DNA of 64,000 nt from Clitopilus passeckerianus (taxonomy: Eukaryota; Basidiomycota; Agaricomycetes; Agaricales; Entolomataceae): assembly GCA_944990035.1 (NCBI GenBank), contig CALYLX010000126.1, positions 806,001 to 870,000 of the forward strand. The letters run 5' to 3'. This document shows positions 12,820 to 22,019 of this stretch, piece by piece. The notes below the pieces were generated by a model. It was given only the letters and a program-made list of their open reading frames with translations. It was not told where the DNA came from and did no database searches. How positions within the stretch are numbered: position 1 is the first letter of the stretch; every line of letters starts with the position of its first letter. The position numbers and the translations under genes are program-made.

Positions 12820-13613
12820 CCTCCTTGGTCTATTTTTTCTTGTATTACTCACCAGCCGACACGAGGTGTGTATGGTGTGTAACCTTTGTAATTTACCGTA
12901 CTCATATTTGCTTCGTAGTACGTTCCCAAACCAGTGGTAGACCTTCTTGGCCACTGTGCCGGCTTCTGGTCACCGATGAAGGATGTTTAAATCCGCACGT
13001 CCCGGGGAATGCAGACCTCCGATTATTCGCCTTAGCTGGCATCGTTCTTCCTTGCAGATGGGTGTTTCTTGACGAAGGGGGAAATCAGGTGTTCAACAGA
13101 TCACCCACCCAATCACGGCAAATCCACTCTTGATCTATACCTGTGCACACCCGTAGGCGCTTTTATCATATGGGACCCCCAATTGTCCTTGTACGTCCTT
13201 GTACTAGGAGCAGCTACGCATGTGGCTTTTCCATTGTATATAACACTTATTGAATAATACGTATGATGTACACAAACAACTGCATCACCACCGGATGCCG
13301 AGTCGAGCGCCATGTTTGATACACTTTCAGGGCCGTTGAGTAACAGATCGACCACACTGTTTATGCGAACGGCGATCCTCCTCAGATCATGCCAGTCACG
13401 GCGAGAATATATCGGTCTCACCGGTTCCGTGGCCCCATGTGCCTGTTTCCTCACAGGCCCAACAACCCTTGCCGCGAGATAGTATAATATTTCTATGATG
13501 TAGAGATTTAACCACCGCAGTCGCCTCTCTTTCCCGTTCCTTCCTCCGAAGCCACATCACCAGTCAACAGATTCCAGATTCCAGCCTCACCTTCCTCCCA
13601 ATAGCTACACAAT
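12820..13613. other. Intergenic region upstream of the C2H2 regulator
   Basis: This is about 800 bp without a convincing gene. It probably holds the 3' end of the coiled-coil gene and the promoter and 5' leader of the zinc-finger gene. A 113-codon frame on the minus strand (13113-13454) lacks recognisable features. No repeat was noticed. Confidence 0.5.
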
Positions 13614-14647
13614 ATGCCTGGTGATGACAGACCAACTGACTCGGCAATAAAGTTGCCCAGTATACACGAAATGTTTTCAGGTAAAGGCATACGCGCCTCG
13701 TTTTTTCAGAGCAGTTTTTGATTGAGACCCCCATTACACAGGCTTTGAACCAGGCACCTCCCAGAGCCAAACCGGAGGCTACCAACACCACTCGCAACAC
13801 GGATCTGTTCGTGATGCTTCTCTCTGCCGTCTCGGAATCCTGAGTTTCATGTCTTTCCTCAGTACAGACATCCTCCCGTTCCGCCCCCCTCAAGCCACCC
13901 ACAGCCAGGTTATTCTCACGGCCCAGATGCGCCATATGCTGACTACAGGCGCGGGGCATATCCAGCACAGAATATAGGATGCAGTTGCCAAAGCCAAGGA
14001 TACACAGACTACCCTTGTCAATGCTCAAACCAACCTCCGAGCGGGCCCTGGCAGGCACCTTATGGTCCTGATTCTCACTATTACCCGCAGTCTAGAACCC
14101 CTTACCCCTGTCAATGTTCGACACCACAGGAGGGGTCTTCCGCAAGCCGCTGGTCCCCTACATCGGGAAACTCTGGCCAGTGGAATGAGCTTCCACCTCG
14201 GATGCAATCTTATGGCCCGCCGACACGGTTCGTGCCCGTGAACCAGTCTGTCCGAAAATTCTCTCCATCAGCTACGGCTTTCGACGACGCTTCATCGTTC
14301 GATGGCGATCCAAGATCAAAACACGTCTGTCATCAGTGTCATAAAACCTTCACTCGTCCTAGCAGTCTTCGTATTCACATGAACACCCACACTGGTGCTA
14401 CCCGTACGTACCATTTTGATTTGGAATCAAGCCCTTACACTCACTACTTTGATTGATAGCATTTAAGTGTCCTTGGCCAGATTGTGGCCGAGAGTTCAAC
14501 GTCAACTCAAACATGCGCCGGCACCTACGCAGTCACAAAGCGAGTATGGAGAGGTCCCGTCAGAGCTCGCCATCGGATAGTGACCGACATCCGTCCAACA
14601 CCGATTTTCGCCTCGACGACATTTCTTTGATGTCGCCAGAAACATAG
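13614..14647 (+). CDS. Two-finger C2H2 zinc-finger transcription factor
   Basis: Four exons (13614-13680, 13742-13806, 13863-14403, 14460-14647) splice in frame to 286 residues. The second intron uses a GTTCGT donor. The C-terminal part holds two C2H2 fingers: CHQCHKTFTRPSSLRIHMNTH, in which the ligands are Cys-2, Cys-2 and two His, and CPWPDCGREFNVNSNMRRHLRSH. The RPSSLR and NVNSNMRRH recognition helices are the arrangement common in Agaricomycete C2H2 regulators, including the Schizophyllum fruiting-body regulator c2h2, to which this may be related. The N-terminal 170 residues are Pro/Gln/Ser/Tyr-rich, as in activation regions, and contain paired YPCQCS motifs. The finger pair is interrupted by the last intron. 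It should bind DNA in the nucleus; target genes are unknown. The short N-terminal motif LPSIHEMF is also common in such fungal regulators. Confidence 0.85.
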
Positions 14648-15045
14648 CGCCCAAACATGATCTCTGGAGTTTCCAAGTTCGCATTCAGACAGGTCCCAGC
14701 TCCTGCCTTGTCGTACGGGGATGGGCGGTTTAAACACCCCACCTATCTCAGGGCGTGTGCACATTGCAATTACTCTTCCCCCTTGTAGTGTTTTATCGTC
14801 TACCTGACACCGGAGGAGTATGCCCCGGCAGTATCATCTCGTCAGGATCGCAAACCTTCCGGAGCAGATACACTCGGTATAATCTTTCAGATTTGCTGAT
14901 CACCCTTGCACTTCGTCTGATCTGCGATTCCAACGCAATCATGTTGACATTCAATGAAAGTCAATTGAATTAGATCCAATGTACAGATGATATCACACAT
15001 ACAATCAAGTTGTCCATGTCAGTAAAGGTACATAGAATAGCGAAA
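14648..15045. other. Spacer between convergent genes
   Basis: This is about 400 bp between the stop codons of the C2H2 regulator and the inositol phosphatase. It should carry the 3' untranslated ends of both. I see no coding frame or RNA worth listing. Confidence 0.55.
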
Positions 15046-16606
15046 CTAAGCCTGGCCCGGCACGGGCAATGGTAGGGTATTATTGCCTTTTTTCCACCAA
15101 CTCCAGGCTCCCATGCCGACAAAGAAATTAAATATACCCAAAACACTCGATCCTGCCCCCAAAATGACGAAAATCCACCAAATCATTCCAATAACTCGGT
15201 CAAGGCTTCGCCCAAAGTACCGCTTGAGATTTGCCCGACGGTCGGGCGTCGGAGAATAGTGCGCAGGCAACTGAATTACTGGAGGCTTCGCGGAGGCTGC
15301 TTGGGTTACCAACCGCGTAGGCATGAGGAGAAGGCTAACAACCGGCTTCTATCGAGGACGTTAATCCTCGGAGTACAAGCCCGAAAAGAGAATAGAAGAC
15401 GTACATGATCTGAGGTAGTATAGCCTGGGATCGACGTATATAGCAGATTGGTGATGTTGCTAGTCAACGGAGTATCAGGTGAATCGCTGTATGTGGCGTA
15501 AAGGACCCGGTCAGTCCATGAAGGCGCACGTTTTGCGCTTATGGGGAGACAGGTTCAGTCGAATAGCCCTGAGCGCCCATCATGTATTGACTGACCTATA
15601 CTTGTCAACTTCCCCAAGCTTGTACTTGTAGCTACATTTGAACGTCCAGAACTCGCCCTCGTGGAAACCAGTGAAGATTGTGCCTTTCTTCTGCTCGTTT
15701 ATCAATTGATCAAACTCTTTGAGCTCTTTGCGCGTCTTGTAACTCTCCATCAGCTCAGCAAAGTTGGGCTGTTTATGGAAAGCAGCTAGTTGGTGGTCGG
15801 CCGGGACCACCACCCGGAAGTTGAGGTCACCAAAGAAGAAGAGGTGGGACGAAGAATACATGGTGCTTGGGCCTTTCTCTCCAGGCAGTACTGGGGGGAA
15901 CAACAGGTTGCCAACAATATGGTGGAAGTCTGCGATCCTGTGGGCGAGTTTGGGAGCATGTGCGGCTAGATGTGCACACACGAAGCTAGAAGTGGACTTC
16001 AGTAACTCTCAGGAGGGAGGGAGGGAACTGGTTGGCGTACGTATAGGTCTCTCCAACACTTTCTTCGGGGCCAGGGATTCTGAAGCGGACCCCAACGGCT
16101 CCCTTGTTGCCCATATAGCCTGGTCCACAACCTGTCCAAGAGGTTTGAACATCGGTGACGTACCGAGCTACAGTGTCATCACGTCCATACACCAACAGCG
16201 CTACACCACCATTAACTATCTTCGCAATAAGAGAATAGCTCTCCTTGTTAACAGCATGTGCTTCGATTTGGGATTTAATCAATGTATCCCTGTTGTCAAT
16301 AACGGTTTTTGAGAACCCAGATACTGGGGAAACCTGTGCTTAAGCGAGGGGTAGCAGGAATAAATGAGACTGGCACGTACGGCCGAGATGCAGTGGAAGT
16401 AGTTCTTGAAAGCCGACAGCAACAACGTCAGGCGCACGACGTTCATGAGCAAGGAAGCTCGATACTTGCAACGTCGGTGCAAGCCAATCTACCAAGTCCT
16501 GTGGAGTCCCATCCACGCCTTGCAAGTTAGTGTTATAGGACGCGACCTGTACAAGTAGTTGTTCGGGTAGGTCGGCGACCTTCGTGTTTGTCGACGTCGT
16601 GGCCAT
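15046..16606 (-). CDS. Inositol polyphosphate 5-phosphatase with C-terminal membrane anchor
   Basis: Several short exons read from ATG 16606 to the stop at 15046. The catalytic core has the family motifs: VASYNTNLQG, VGFQEL (substrate Glu), CGPGYMGNKGAVGVRF, VCAHLAAH, FFFGDLNFRV (GDLNxR), APSWTDRVLY (PxWxDRxL) and SDHKPV, the last split by the intron 15349-15404 between H and K. The protein ends with an 80-90 residue extension holding a hydrophobic stretch, MIWWIFVILGAGSSVLGI, and a second short one, before a Pro-rich end. INPP5 enzymes remove the 5-phosphate of phosphoinositides or inositol phosphates. The tail suggests the enzyme is fixed to an internal membrane with its catalytic domain in the cytosol. 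There is no SacI domain, unlike synaptojanins. Total length is near 400 residues, short for the family but with all active-site motifs. Confidence 0.88.
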
Positions 16607-16902
16607 GCCTTACACTTGATGGTAGTGCAGTGTCAACAGATAACAGAATGCGGGGAATGTTGGTCGACGCGAGAGACAGCTGAGATATGGCAATGCATGT
16701 TGGGAGAAACGTGCTCCATGTGATTGTGTTACGCTAAATGAACTGCTCCCGCTTGCAATGACAATCACCAGTTTATTCTATTCATTGAAATCCGGAGAGA
16801 AAGAGTGGGGTAATCACACGAAACGACCGATAGAGACGCGACAAAGATATAAAAGCTGTACAATTCTACACAATTCCCCATTCCATTTATTTCTATGATG
16901 CA

Positions 16903-17723
16903 TCAAGCATCGGAGGGGCCACGAGAGACGTTCAAGTCCTTCAAAGTGCCACTAGCAAGGTCGTAAACCCAACCATGGACCCAAATGTTTCTTTTGACGG
17001 GATCATTCGACTTCCATGCGTTGAGAAGAGTCTCGGACTTGGCCAGGTTTTCGACCTGTTGCTTGACGTTAGCCTCTACGACAGTCCGAAGAGCCACGTC
17101 CTGGGGTGTGTCCTTGACATTGAGACTCGAAGAAAGCTTGGTGAGAGGGCTCAACCAGCGATTGAGAGGCGCATCAGCAGGGAGGTTCGGGATGGTGGTA
17201 TCATTTCCGGCCTGAGCGGCTCCAAGGCAAGCAAGTGCACCTCCACACTGGCTGTGGCCAACAACGACAACTGGAAAAAGTATTGAGAATAAAGCACAGA
17301 GTAAAAAAGATGTACCCTTACCCTGTTTGACACCTAAAAAGTCCACGGCATAGGCGAGCACGGCAAGCGCGCTGGCATCTTCAGTATGGAATTGGCTAAC
17401 TTTGGCTTGAGATTTTCGAGTTCACGAGTTCATGTCATAAAAGTAGATCCTTACTTGGCGATGTTGCGATGGACAAAGATTTCACCTGGTTTTGCACCAG
17501 TTATAGTTGTTTCGGGGACCCTTGAGTCGGCACAACCAATCCAGAGGGTCTAGAACGTCGACATGTCAGCGTCTGGGCCTAGTCCAATTTAAACAGTACT
17601 CACATGCGGGGTCTGGCCTGTTGCCGTCTTTTCTAGGAAACCAGGCTCAAGGCGTTGTACACTCTTCGCCCATTGGGCGTTAGAGATAAAGAGACGATCC
17701 AAGTCCTGGTGGGGTGTCGACAT
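16903..17723 (-). CDS. Beta-class carbonic anhydrase
   Basis: The gene has several short exons ending at stop 16903. [19 protein letters not shown] begins the conserved domain at 17723. Zinc ligands are visible as C-A-D-S-R in [15 protein letters not shown] and H-S-Q-C in [19 protein letters not shown], with the Asp/Arg dyad of the beta class. The motif [11 protein letters not shown] and the C-terminal [14 protein letters not shown] strand are also intact. It converts CO2 and water to bicarbonate and supplies bicarbonate for carboxylations; fungal enzymes often also matter for CO2 sensing. The same frame is open upstream to an ATG at 17894, adding about 57 residues rich in Arg, Ser and Ala (ending NRDFTRSF) that could be a mitochondrial presequence. 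The shorter start is given because it opens the conserved domain. Confidence 0.92.
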
Positions 17724-18194
17724 GAAGGAACGGGTAAAATCGCGATTGCGATTGATTGTGGGCCTTTTATCGTCATTACGTCCCACTACATGCCTCCGAA
17801 AATACCCTGTATTGCCCCTGGCTCTGGACGCCACAGCCAGACCACTGAGGGGACTATTCGACGAGACCTTGCATGAACTACTGCCTGCTCGCATGTGAGG
17901 ACGATTGTAAAACCTCTTCCAAGTCGAGTCACGTAAGCTTTAAATTTGCAAACACCCCTGAGGTCCGTCCGGACGTCGTGCACCGTCGCTTGAGCTCTTG
18001 GGATCTTATCGCGCAAACACCTCAAGGTCGTACAATATAGGACATGTTTTGATATCAATTGTGGCATGGATCCTAACTACATAAGGAACATATTAAAGCA
18101 ATGGCGTGCAGCGAACGTCGTGCAGTATACGTCGTTCCATCATGTCCTACAGACGACAAACCCAGCCCCGTCCTAAGCGAGTAGGTGGAGGAAA
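17724..18194. other. Carbonic anhydrase leader and RPL7 downstream region
   Basis: 17724-17894 is an open extension of the carbonic anhydrase frame and may be coding (possible mitochondrial presequence). The rest should hold the carbonic anhydrase promoter and the 3' end of RPL7. Nothing else is recognisable. Confidence 0.5.
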
Positions 18195-19370
18195 TTAGTT
18201 CATCTGCCTGATGAGCTTGTTGATGTTCTCCTCCCGGTCACCGAAGTCACCACCCTGGACGAAGTGCTTGAACTTCCTTGTCCTCCAGCCACCAGTGGGG
18301 TTGGAGAGCTTGAAGGGCCACAGGAAGTTGGAGACCTAAAATAACTGTTAGAATGGCTATTATGGTTAAACCATGGTTCGAACTCACCTGCTTAAAGTTA
18401 GGGCCAGCGGTGATGATCTCGTGGACGAGGTCCTCAACGGAGAGGATGTCATACTTGCCGAGCGATTCCTCAATAACAGCATTGTTAGAGAGAGGAATGC
18501 GCTGCTTGTTGACCTTGCCATAGCCGCGTTTATAGATGAGTTCCCTCACAGACTTAAGGTTGGGCTCTCCGTAAGCGACGTAAGGCTCAACGAGACGGAG
18601 CATCTGTTGAATAGGCCTAGTAACCTTGACAAAGACACCATTGTTGATCTGGAGCAATCGGAGGAGCTGCAAGATTTTTCGGGGTTTGGGGGCAATTTCA
18701 TTGATACTGCCAACCCAAGACGATTAGCCCGAGCTCATCTTGCAACCCGTATATTCACTCACCCTCGAATACGGATGACGAAGTATACTTTTGGTTGAGC
18801 AGGGACGTAGAAGTCGTTGGATGTACGAGCGGCGCGCTTGAGTCGAATTTCCTCCTTCTCCTTAGCGAGGTACTCCTTCACGTAGCTCTCAGCACGCTTG
18901 AAGACGACCTTTCGCTTGGCTTTTGAAGCCTGGTAAAAATGTATCAGTACAAGAACGAAAGCAAAGATCGGGAGAGGTTGAAGAAGTAGAAAAATCAGTC
19001 CCGAAAGATGGTTAATTTAAGGCAGCATTGTATGTTTATACTAGCCGTAAATCGAAATGAATCGTATGCATCATGTTGGCGGAAAAAAATGGGACAAGTA
19101 AAACCAAGGATCGGAATGCTCACCTTGCGGGCAGCAGTAGCAGCAGCGAGGCGTTCCTCCCGAGCCTTATCATTCTGCTTGCGTTTCTTGAGGAGAGTCT
19201 CCGGCACTTCAATTGCCTATCCCAACCAAGCAATTTTATCAGTAATCTTCATCAAGTTGCGAGAAATCCAAAGTGGCTACCGAAGCGGTCGGGACGCTGT
19301 GGATGGTAAATCAGCATTGACAAAGTATTAATGTGGGCAGCAGGAACACGTACGAGGTTGCGGGGGCCAT
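18195..19370 (-). CDS. RPL7: 60S ribosomal protein L7 (uL30)
   Basis: The start at 19370 gives MAPATS from a 17-base exon. A second very short exon adds VPTAS, and a third gives [20 protein letters not shown]. The remaining exons read [35 protein letters not shown], the L30 signature [20 protein letters not shown] and the family end [20 protein letters not shown] before the stop TAA at 18195. The protein is a component of the large ribosomal subunit. The third intron (about 18931-19125) is near 195 bp, far longer than its neighbours, and carries a candidate C/D snoRNA on the same strand. RPL7 introns host snoRNAs in Saccharomyces as well, so this gene is probably both a protein gene and a snoRNA host. 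Confidence 0.95.
18990..19080 (-). ncRNA. Candidate C/D box snoRNA in RPL7 intron (snR39b-like)
   Basis: Within the long RPL7 intron, on the coding strand, a C-box-like ATGATGC (19074-19068; consensus RTGATGA) is followed 70 nt later by a D box CTGA (18998-18995). Directly upstream of the D box stands ACCATCTTTCGGG (19012-19000). It is complementary over 13 nt to the conserved large-subunit rRNA stretch CCCGAAAGATGGT. By the D+5 rule the methylated base would be the G after CCC, which I equate with yeast 25S G805, the target of snR39b. In Saccharomyces the two RPL7 introns host snR39 and snR59, which target the neighbouring A807. No clear terminal stem or D'/C' boxes were found, and the C box deviates at its last base. 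The ends are approximate. Confidence 0.7.
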
Positions 19371-20284
19371 TGGAGATCTTGAGGGCGACGAACTTTCAGT
19401 CGGTGACAATGGGCGGACAGTGCAAGAGTGCGGTGGCTTGGACTCTGTATAGCTCTTACAAACCATTTCTCACGACAGCCGTTCTCGATCACTTCAATCG
19501 TTCAACTCTTCATCAGTCTGATTTAGAGCAACATTTGAGCCCAATGGTGGTTTAGCACACGAACACGCCAGTGACAGCAGCAAATAGCCAACCACTACCG
19601 GAAATGAGAATAACAATCCACAACTGCAAAAAAGGAACGCAAACGGTAAATGTTGCAATAAGGTCTTTTGTGGACAGCAGACTTGCACACAATGTCTTCT
19701 GTACACAACTCCTGGTTCCATAACTTAATAAAGTCCCACTACGCGTGCAGTAGCAATTTCGTGGTCAAAAAAAGTCGTGTCGACGATGTCCTGGCTGAAG
19801 AGTTTTGAGGCTGATTGAACAATTGCGTTTGCCCGTTTCTTGCCGACTTTCCAAAATTCAATACGCATGAAGCATTTGTAGTAGCCTATGGCTCAGCTCG
19901 ACTGATAACCTTTAAATTTCAAGTTTTAAGAATGAAATATGATTGCAGTACATGTATTCTGAATTACAACAGGAAGAAATACGGAAGTAATGTAGGGACC
20001 CTAGGTGACCGAACCATTCCACGGAACTATAATTCAAGAAACGTCAGCCAAAGAGAGTACCGTCCTTCTAAGGCTTCCAAGATGTAGGACCGCCGTAGAA
20101 AGCTGGCAGTCGAACATGTGTGGCGCCTAGAGTAGTTAAAAGATGAGCTGTCAAGTTGTAATTCCGGTCCAGTTCAAGTGGCTGCTTCAGGGCAGGTCGC
20201 GGCGCATCATCGCGTCATTGTGTCGATGTCACGGTGACCAGCGTTCCATGCGTTGACGATAAACTCCTGAGTAACGGCTAAAGG
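19371..20284. other. Divergent intergenic region between RPL7 and aldo-keto reductase
   Basis: About 900 bp, probably the promoters of both flanking genes. Open frames at 19494-19721 (minus) and 19815-20087 (plus) look accidental. I see no tRNA, repeat or transposon remnant. Confidence 0.5.
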
Positions 20285-21323
20285 ATGAGTAAGTGGTTAA
20301 CATCGCACCTGTTCTCTACTCTCAGTAAACCGAGATCCATGTCTACCAGCGTTACTATTGCTCTTAACGACGGGACCAGCATTCCCTGGCTCGGTTTCGG
20401 AACTGGCACTGCTCTCTATGGCCGAGATGCAGAGAAGTTCGTTTCTGCTGCCATTAATAACGGAATCACCCATCTAGATGGTGCTCAGACCTATCGGAAC
20501 GAAGACTCCCTGGGAGAAGGTATCAAGGGATCCAATAAACCTCGCTCTGAGCTGTATATCACCACCAAGCTCATTGAAGGCTCGACTGCCGAGACTGTCA
20601 AGCCCAAACTAGTGCAGTCGCTCCAGAAGCTAGGCGTAGACTATGTGGATTTATACCTGATTCATAGCCCTGCAATGCAAAGGGGCAATCTCAAGAATCT
20701 ATGGGGTGCTATGGAAGAAGTCAAGGCGGAGGGGTTGACGAAATCTATAGGTGTTTCCAACTTCAAAGTGGAAGACCTGAACGAGGTTCTCGAAGATGCC
20801 AAAGTTATACCTGCAATTAACCAAGTGGGTACAGTAACTTATACAAAGTTACTGTGTTTGAACTGATTATACCACTCTCGCAGATCGAATTTCATCCATA
20901 TGTTTATGCGGCTGCCGAGCCCATCTACAAGCTCTGCAAGGAGCACGGCATCTATGTAGCCTCTTATGGAGGTCAAACCCCTATTGCTCGCGTCCCTGGT
21001 GGCCCAGTCGATAGTGTCCTTGAGCGCATTCGATCTCGCCTTGAGCAAGTCCGTGGTAAACCTGTTTCCGCCGGCCAAGTCTTGAGTAAATGGATCCTCC
21101 AAAAAGGTGCCATTGTCATTACGTGAGTACTGCCGCTTGCTTCCAGGCTCATAGATTGTACCGACCATCCGTGATCAGAACTTCATCCAAGATCTCGCGC
21201 ATCAAGGAATTCATTGATACTGAGGGTGTGCCCGACCTAACTGCACAGGAAGTACAAGAGATAGAAGAAGCTGGGTCCAAGTTGCACAAGAGGATCTTTA
21301 TGCGACATGTCTTTGCTGAGTAA
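20285..21323 (+). CDS. Aldo-keto reductase family oxidoreductase
   Basis: Exons 20285-20824, 20884-21122 and 21179-21323 splice in frame (introns of 59 and 56 bp) to about 307 residues. The AKR tetrad is visible: Asp and Tyr in HLDGAQTYRNE, Lys in YITTKLIEG, and His in LIHSP. SIGVSNFKVEDLNEVL and AINQIEFHPYV are further family signatures. It should be a cytosolic NAD(P)H-dependent carbonyl reductase of the Gcy1/xylose-reductase-like branch. The usual IPKS phosphate-binding motif reads IVITTSSKISRI, so the Lys that contacts NADPH is displaced. A second in-frame Met at 20339 (MSTSVTIALNDG) matches the usual family start; the 18 extra residues are basic and may be untranslated or a targeting extension. 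The substrate cannot be predicted. Confidence 0.9.
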
Positions 21324-21624
21324 ACTGTACTATCGTGGATAACCCCCTTTATATCCGATGATATCCACGCTAGCTGCCTGCTCCGTCTGCCTAGCTGCCC
21401 TGAGTTGTCAGCGCAGAAAGTTTGATGGCCATGTGCGACAGGTGATACCTGTCATCATCTGGCAAAGAACGGCAGTCATGCAGCATTTGTGCCTGCTATA
21501 CCTCACTTCGAAGGTGCGTAGCATGAACTTGGTGTCGCGTCACGACAAACGAGACCGGGCGGCTCATTCTAGACGACTGAAGATTAATGGGCCCTCATAG
21601 ATTCACTCTTATCGCTTCGCTCAT
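21324..21624. other. Intergenic spacer
   Basis: 3' flank of the aldo-keto reductase. Nothing recognisable on either strand. Confidence 0.5.
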
Positions 21625-21936
21625 CTATATTTTCCTTACAACTTGAGAGCGATTGATAAGCTTGACCACGTTCTTAACGCCGACAGATGTGCGAACATCT
21701 TTACCATGCCAGTTTTGGAGAACAGCATCCATTATCTGCCATTCGCGGGATAGCGAACTCAATTGAATCGCATGATGAACTTCGTCTTCTCTTTGTGCCT
21801 TGGCTTGCCTCCGCTCTGTCATCGCTCGGATAGAGGAGAAACCCCATGCAACAAGTGAAAAAGTTGGAACGGAATCTATCGTTCTACGACATTTCGACAG
21901 CTCTATCTTGCATCCTTGCCCGCACTCTCGACGCAA
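21625..21936 (-). CDS. Small hypothetical protein
   Basis: This open frame of 103 residues is not the shadow of a recognised gene. It starts MRRECGQGCKIELSKCRR, has a mildly hydrophobic stretch SVPTFSLVAWGFSSI, and then a charged helical region (AMTERRQAKAQREDEVHH) and a basic end. It would share the short region before 22020 with the divergent surface-protein gene. I do not recognise it, and it could also be the terminal exon of a longer gene whose earlier exons I cannot place. Support is only the open frame and its protein-like composition. Confidence 0.3.
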   Translation of the reverse strand: MRRECGQGCKIELSKCRRTIDSVPTFSLVAWGFSSIRAMTERRQAKAQREDEVHHAIQLSSLSREWQIMDAVLQNWHGKDVRTSVGVKNVVKLINRSQVVRKI

Positions 21937-22019
21937 TGCTTCAAAATACTACAAAGCTAACAAGAGAATGGTACGCCTGACTTGTAGCCCTACACACCGC
22001 GGTGCTTAGCTTGCGCTCG

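Noticed and set aside
13113..13454. 113-codon minus-strand frame
   Set aside because: No motif, odd composition, and located in the promoter region of the C2H2 gene.
15046..15324. Separate 92-residue small membrane protein
   Set aside because: It is the last exon of the inositol phosphatase; the intron at 15349-15404 joins SDH to KPV, a required catalytic motif.
19201..19262. Second snoRNA in another RPL7 intron, from a TGATGA and a CTGA
   Set aside because: The two boxes are only a few bases apart and CTGAT is better explained as the branch point.
19494..19721. Minus-strand hydrophobic frame upstream of RPL7
   Set aside because: It is short, with no partner exons or recognisable family; likely chance in a promoter region.
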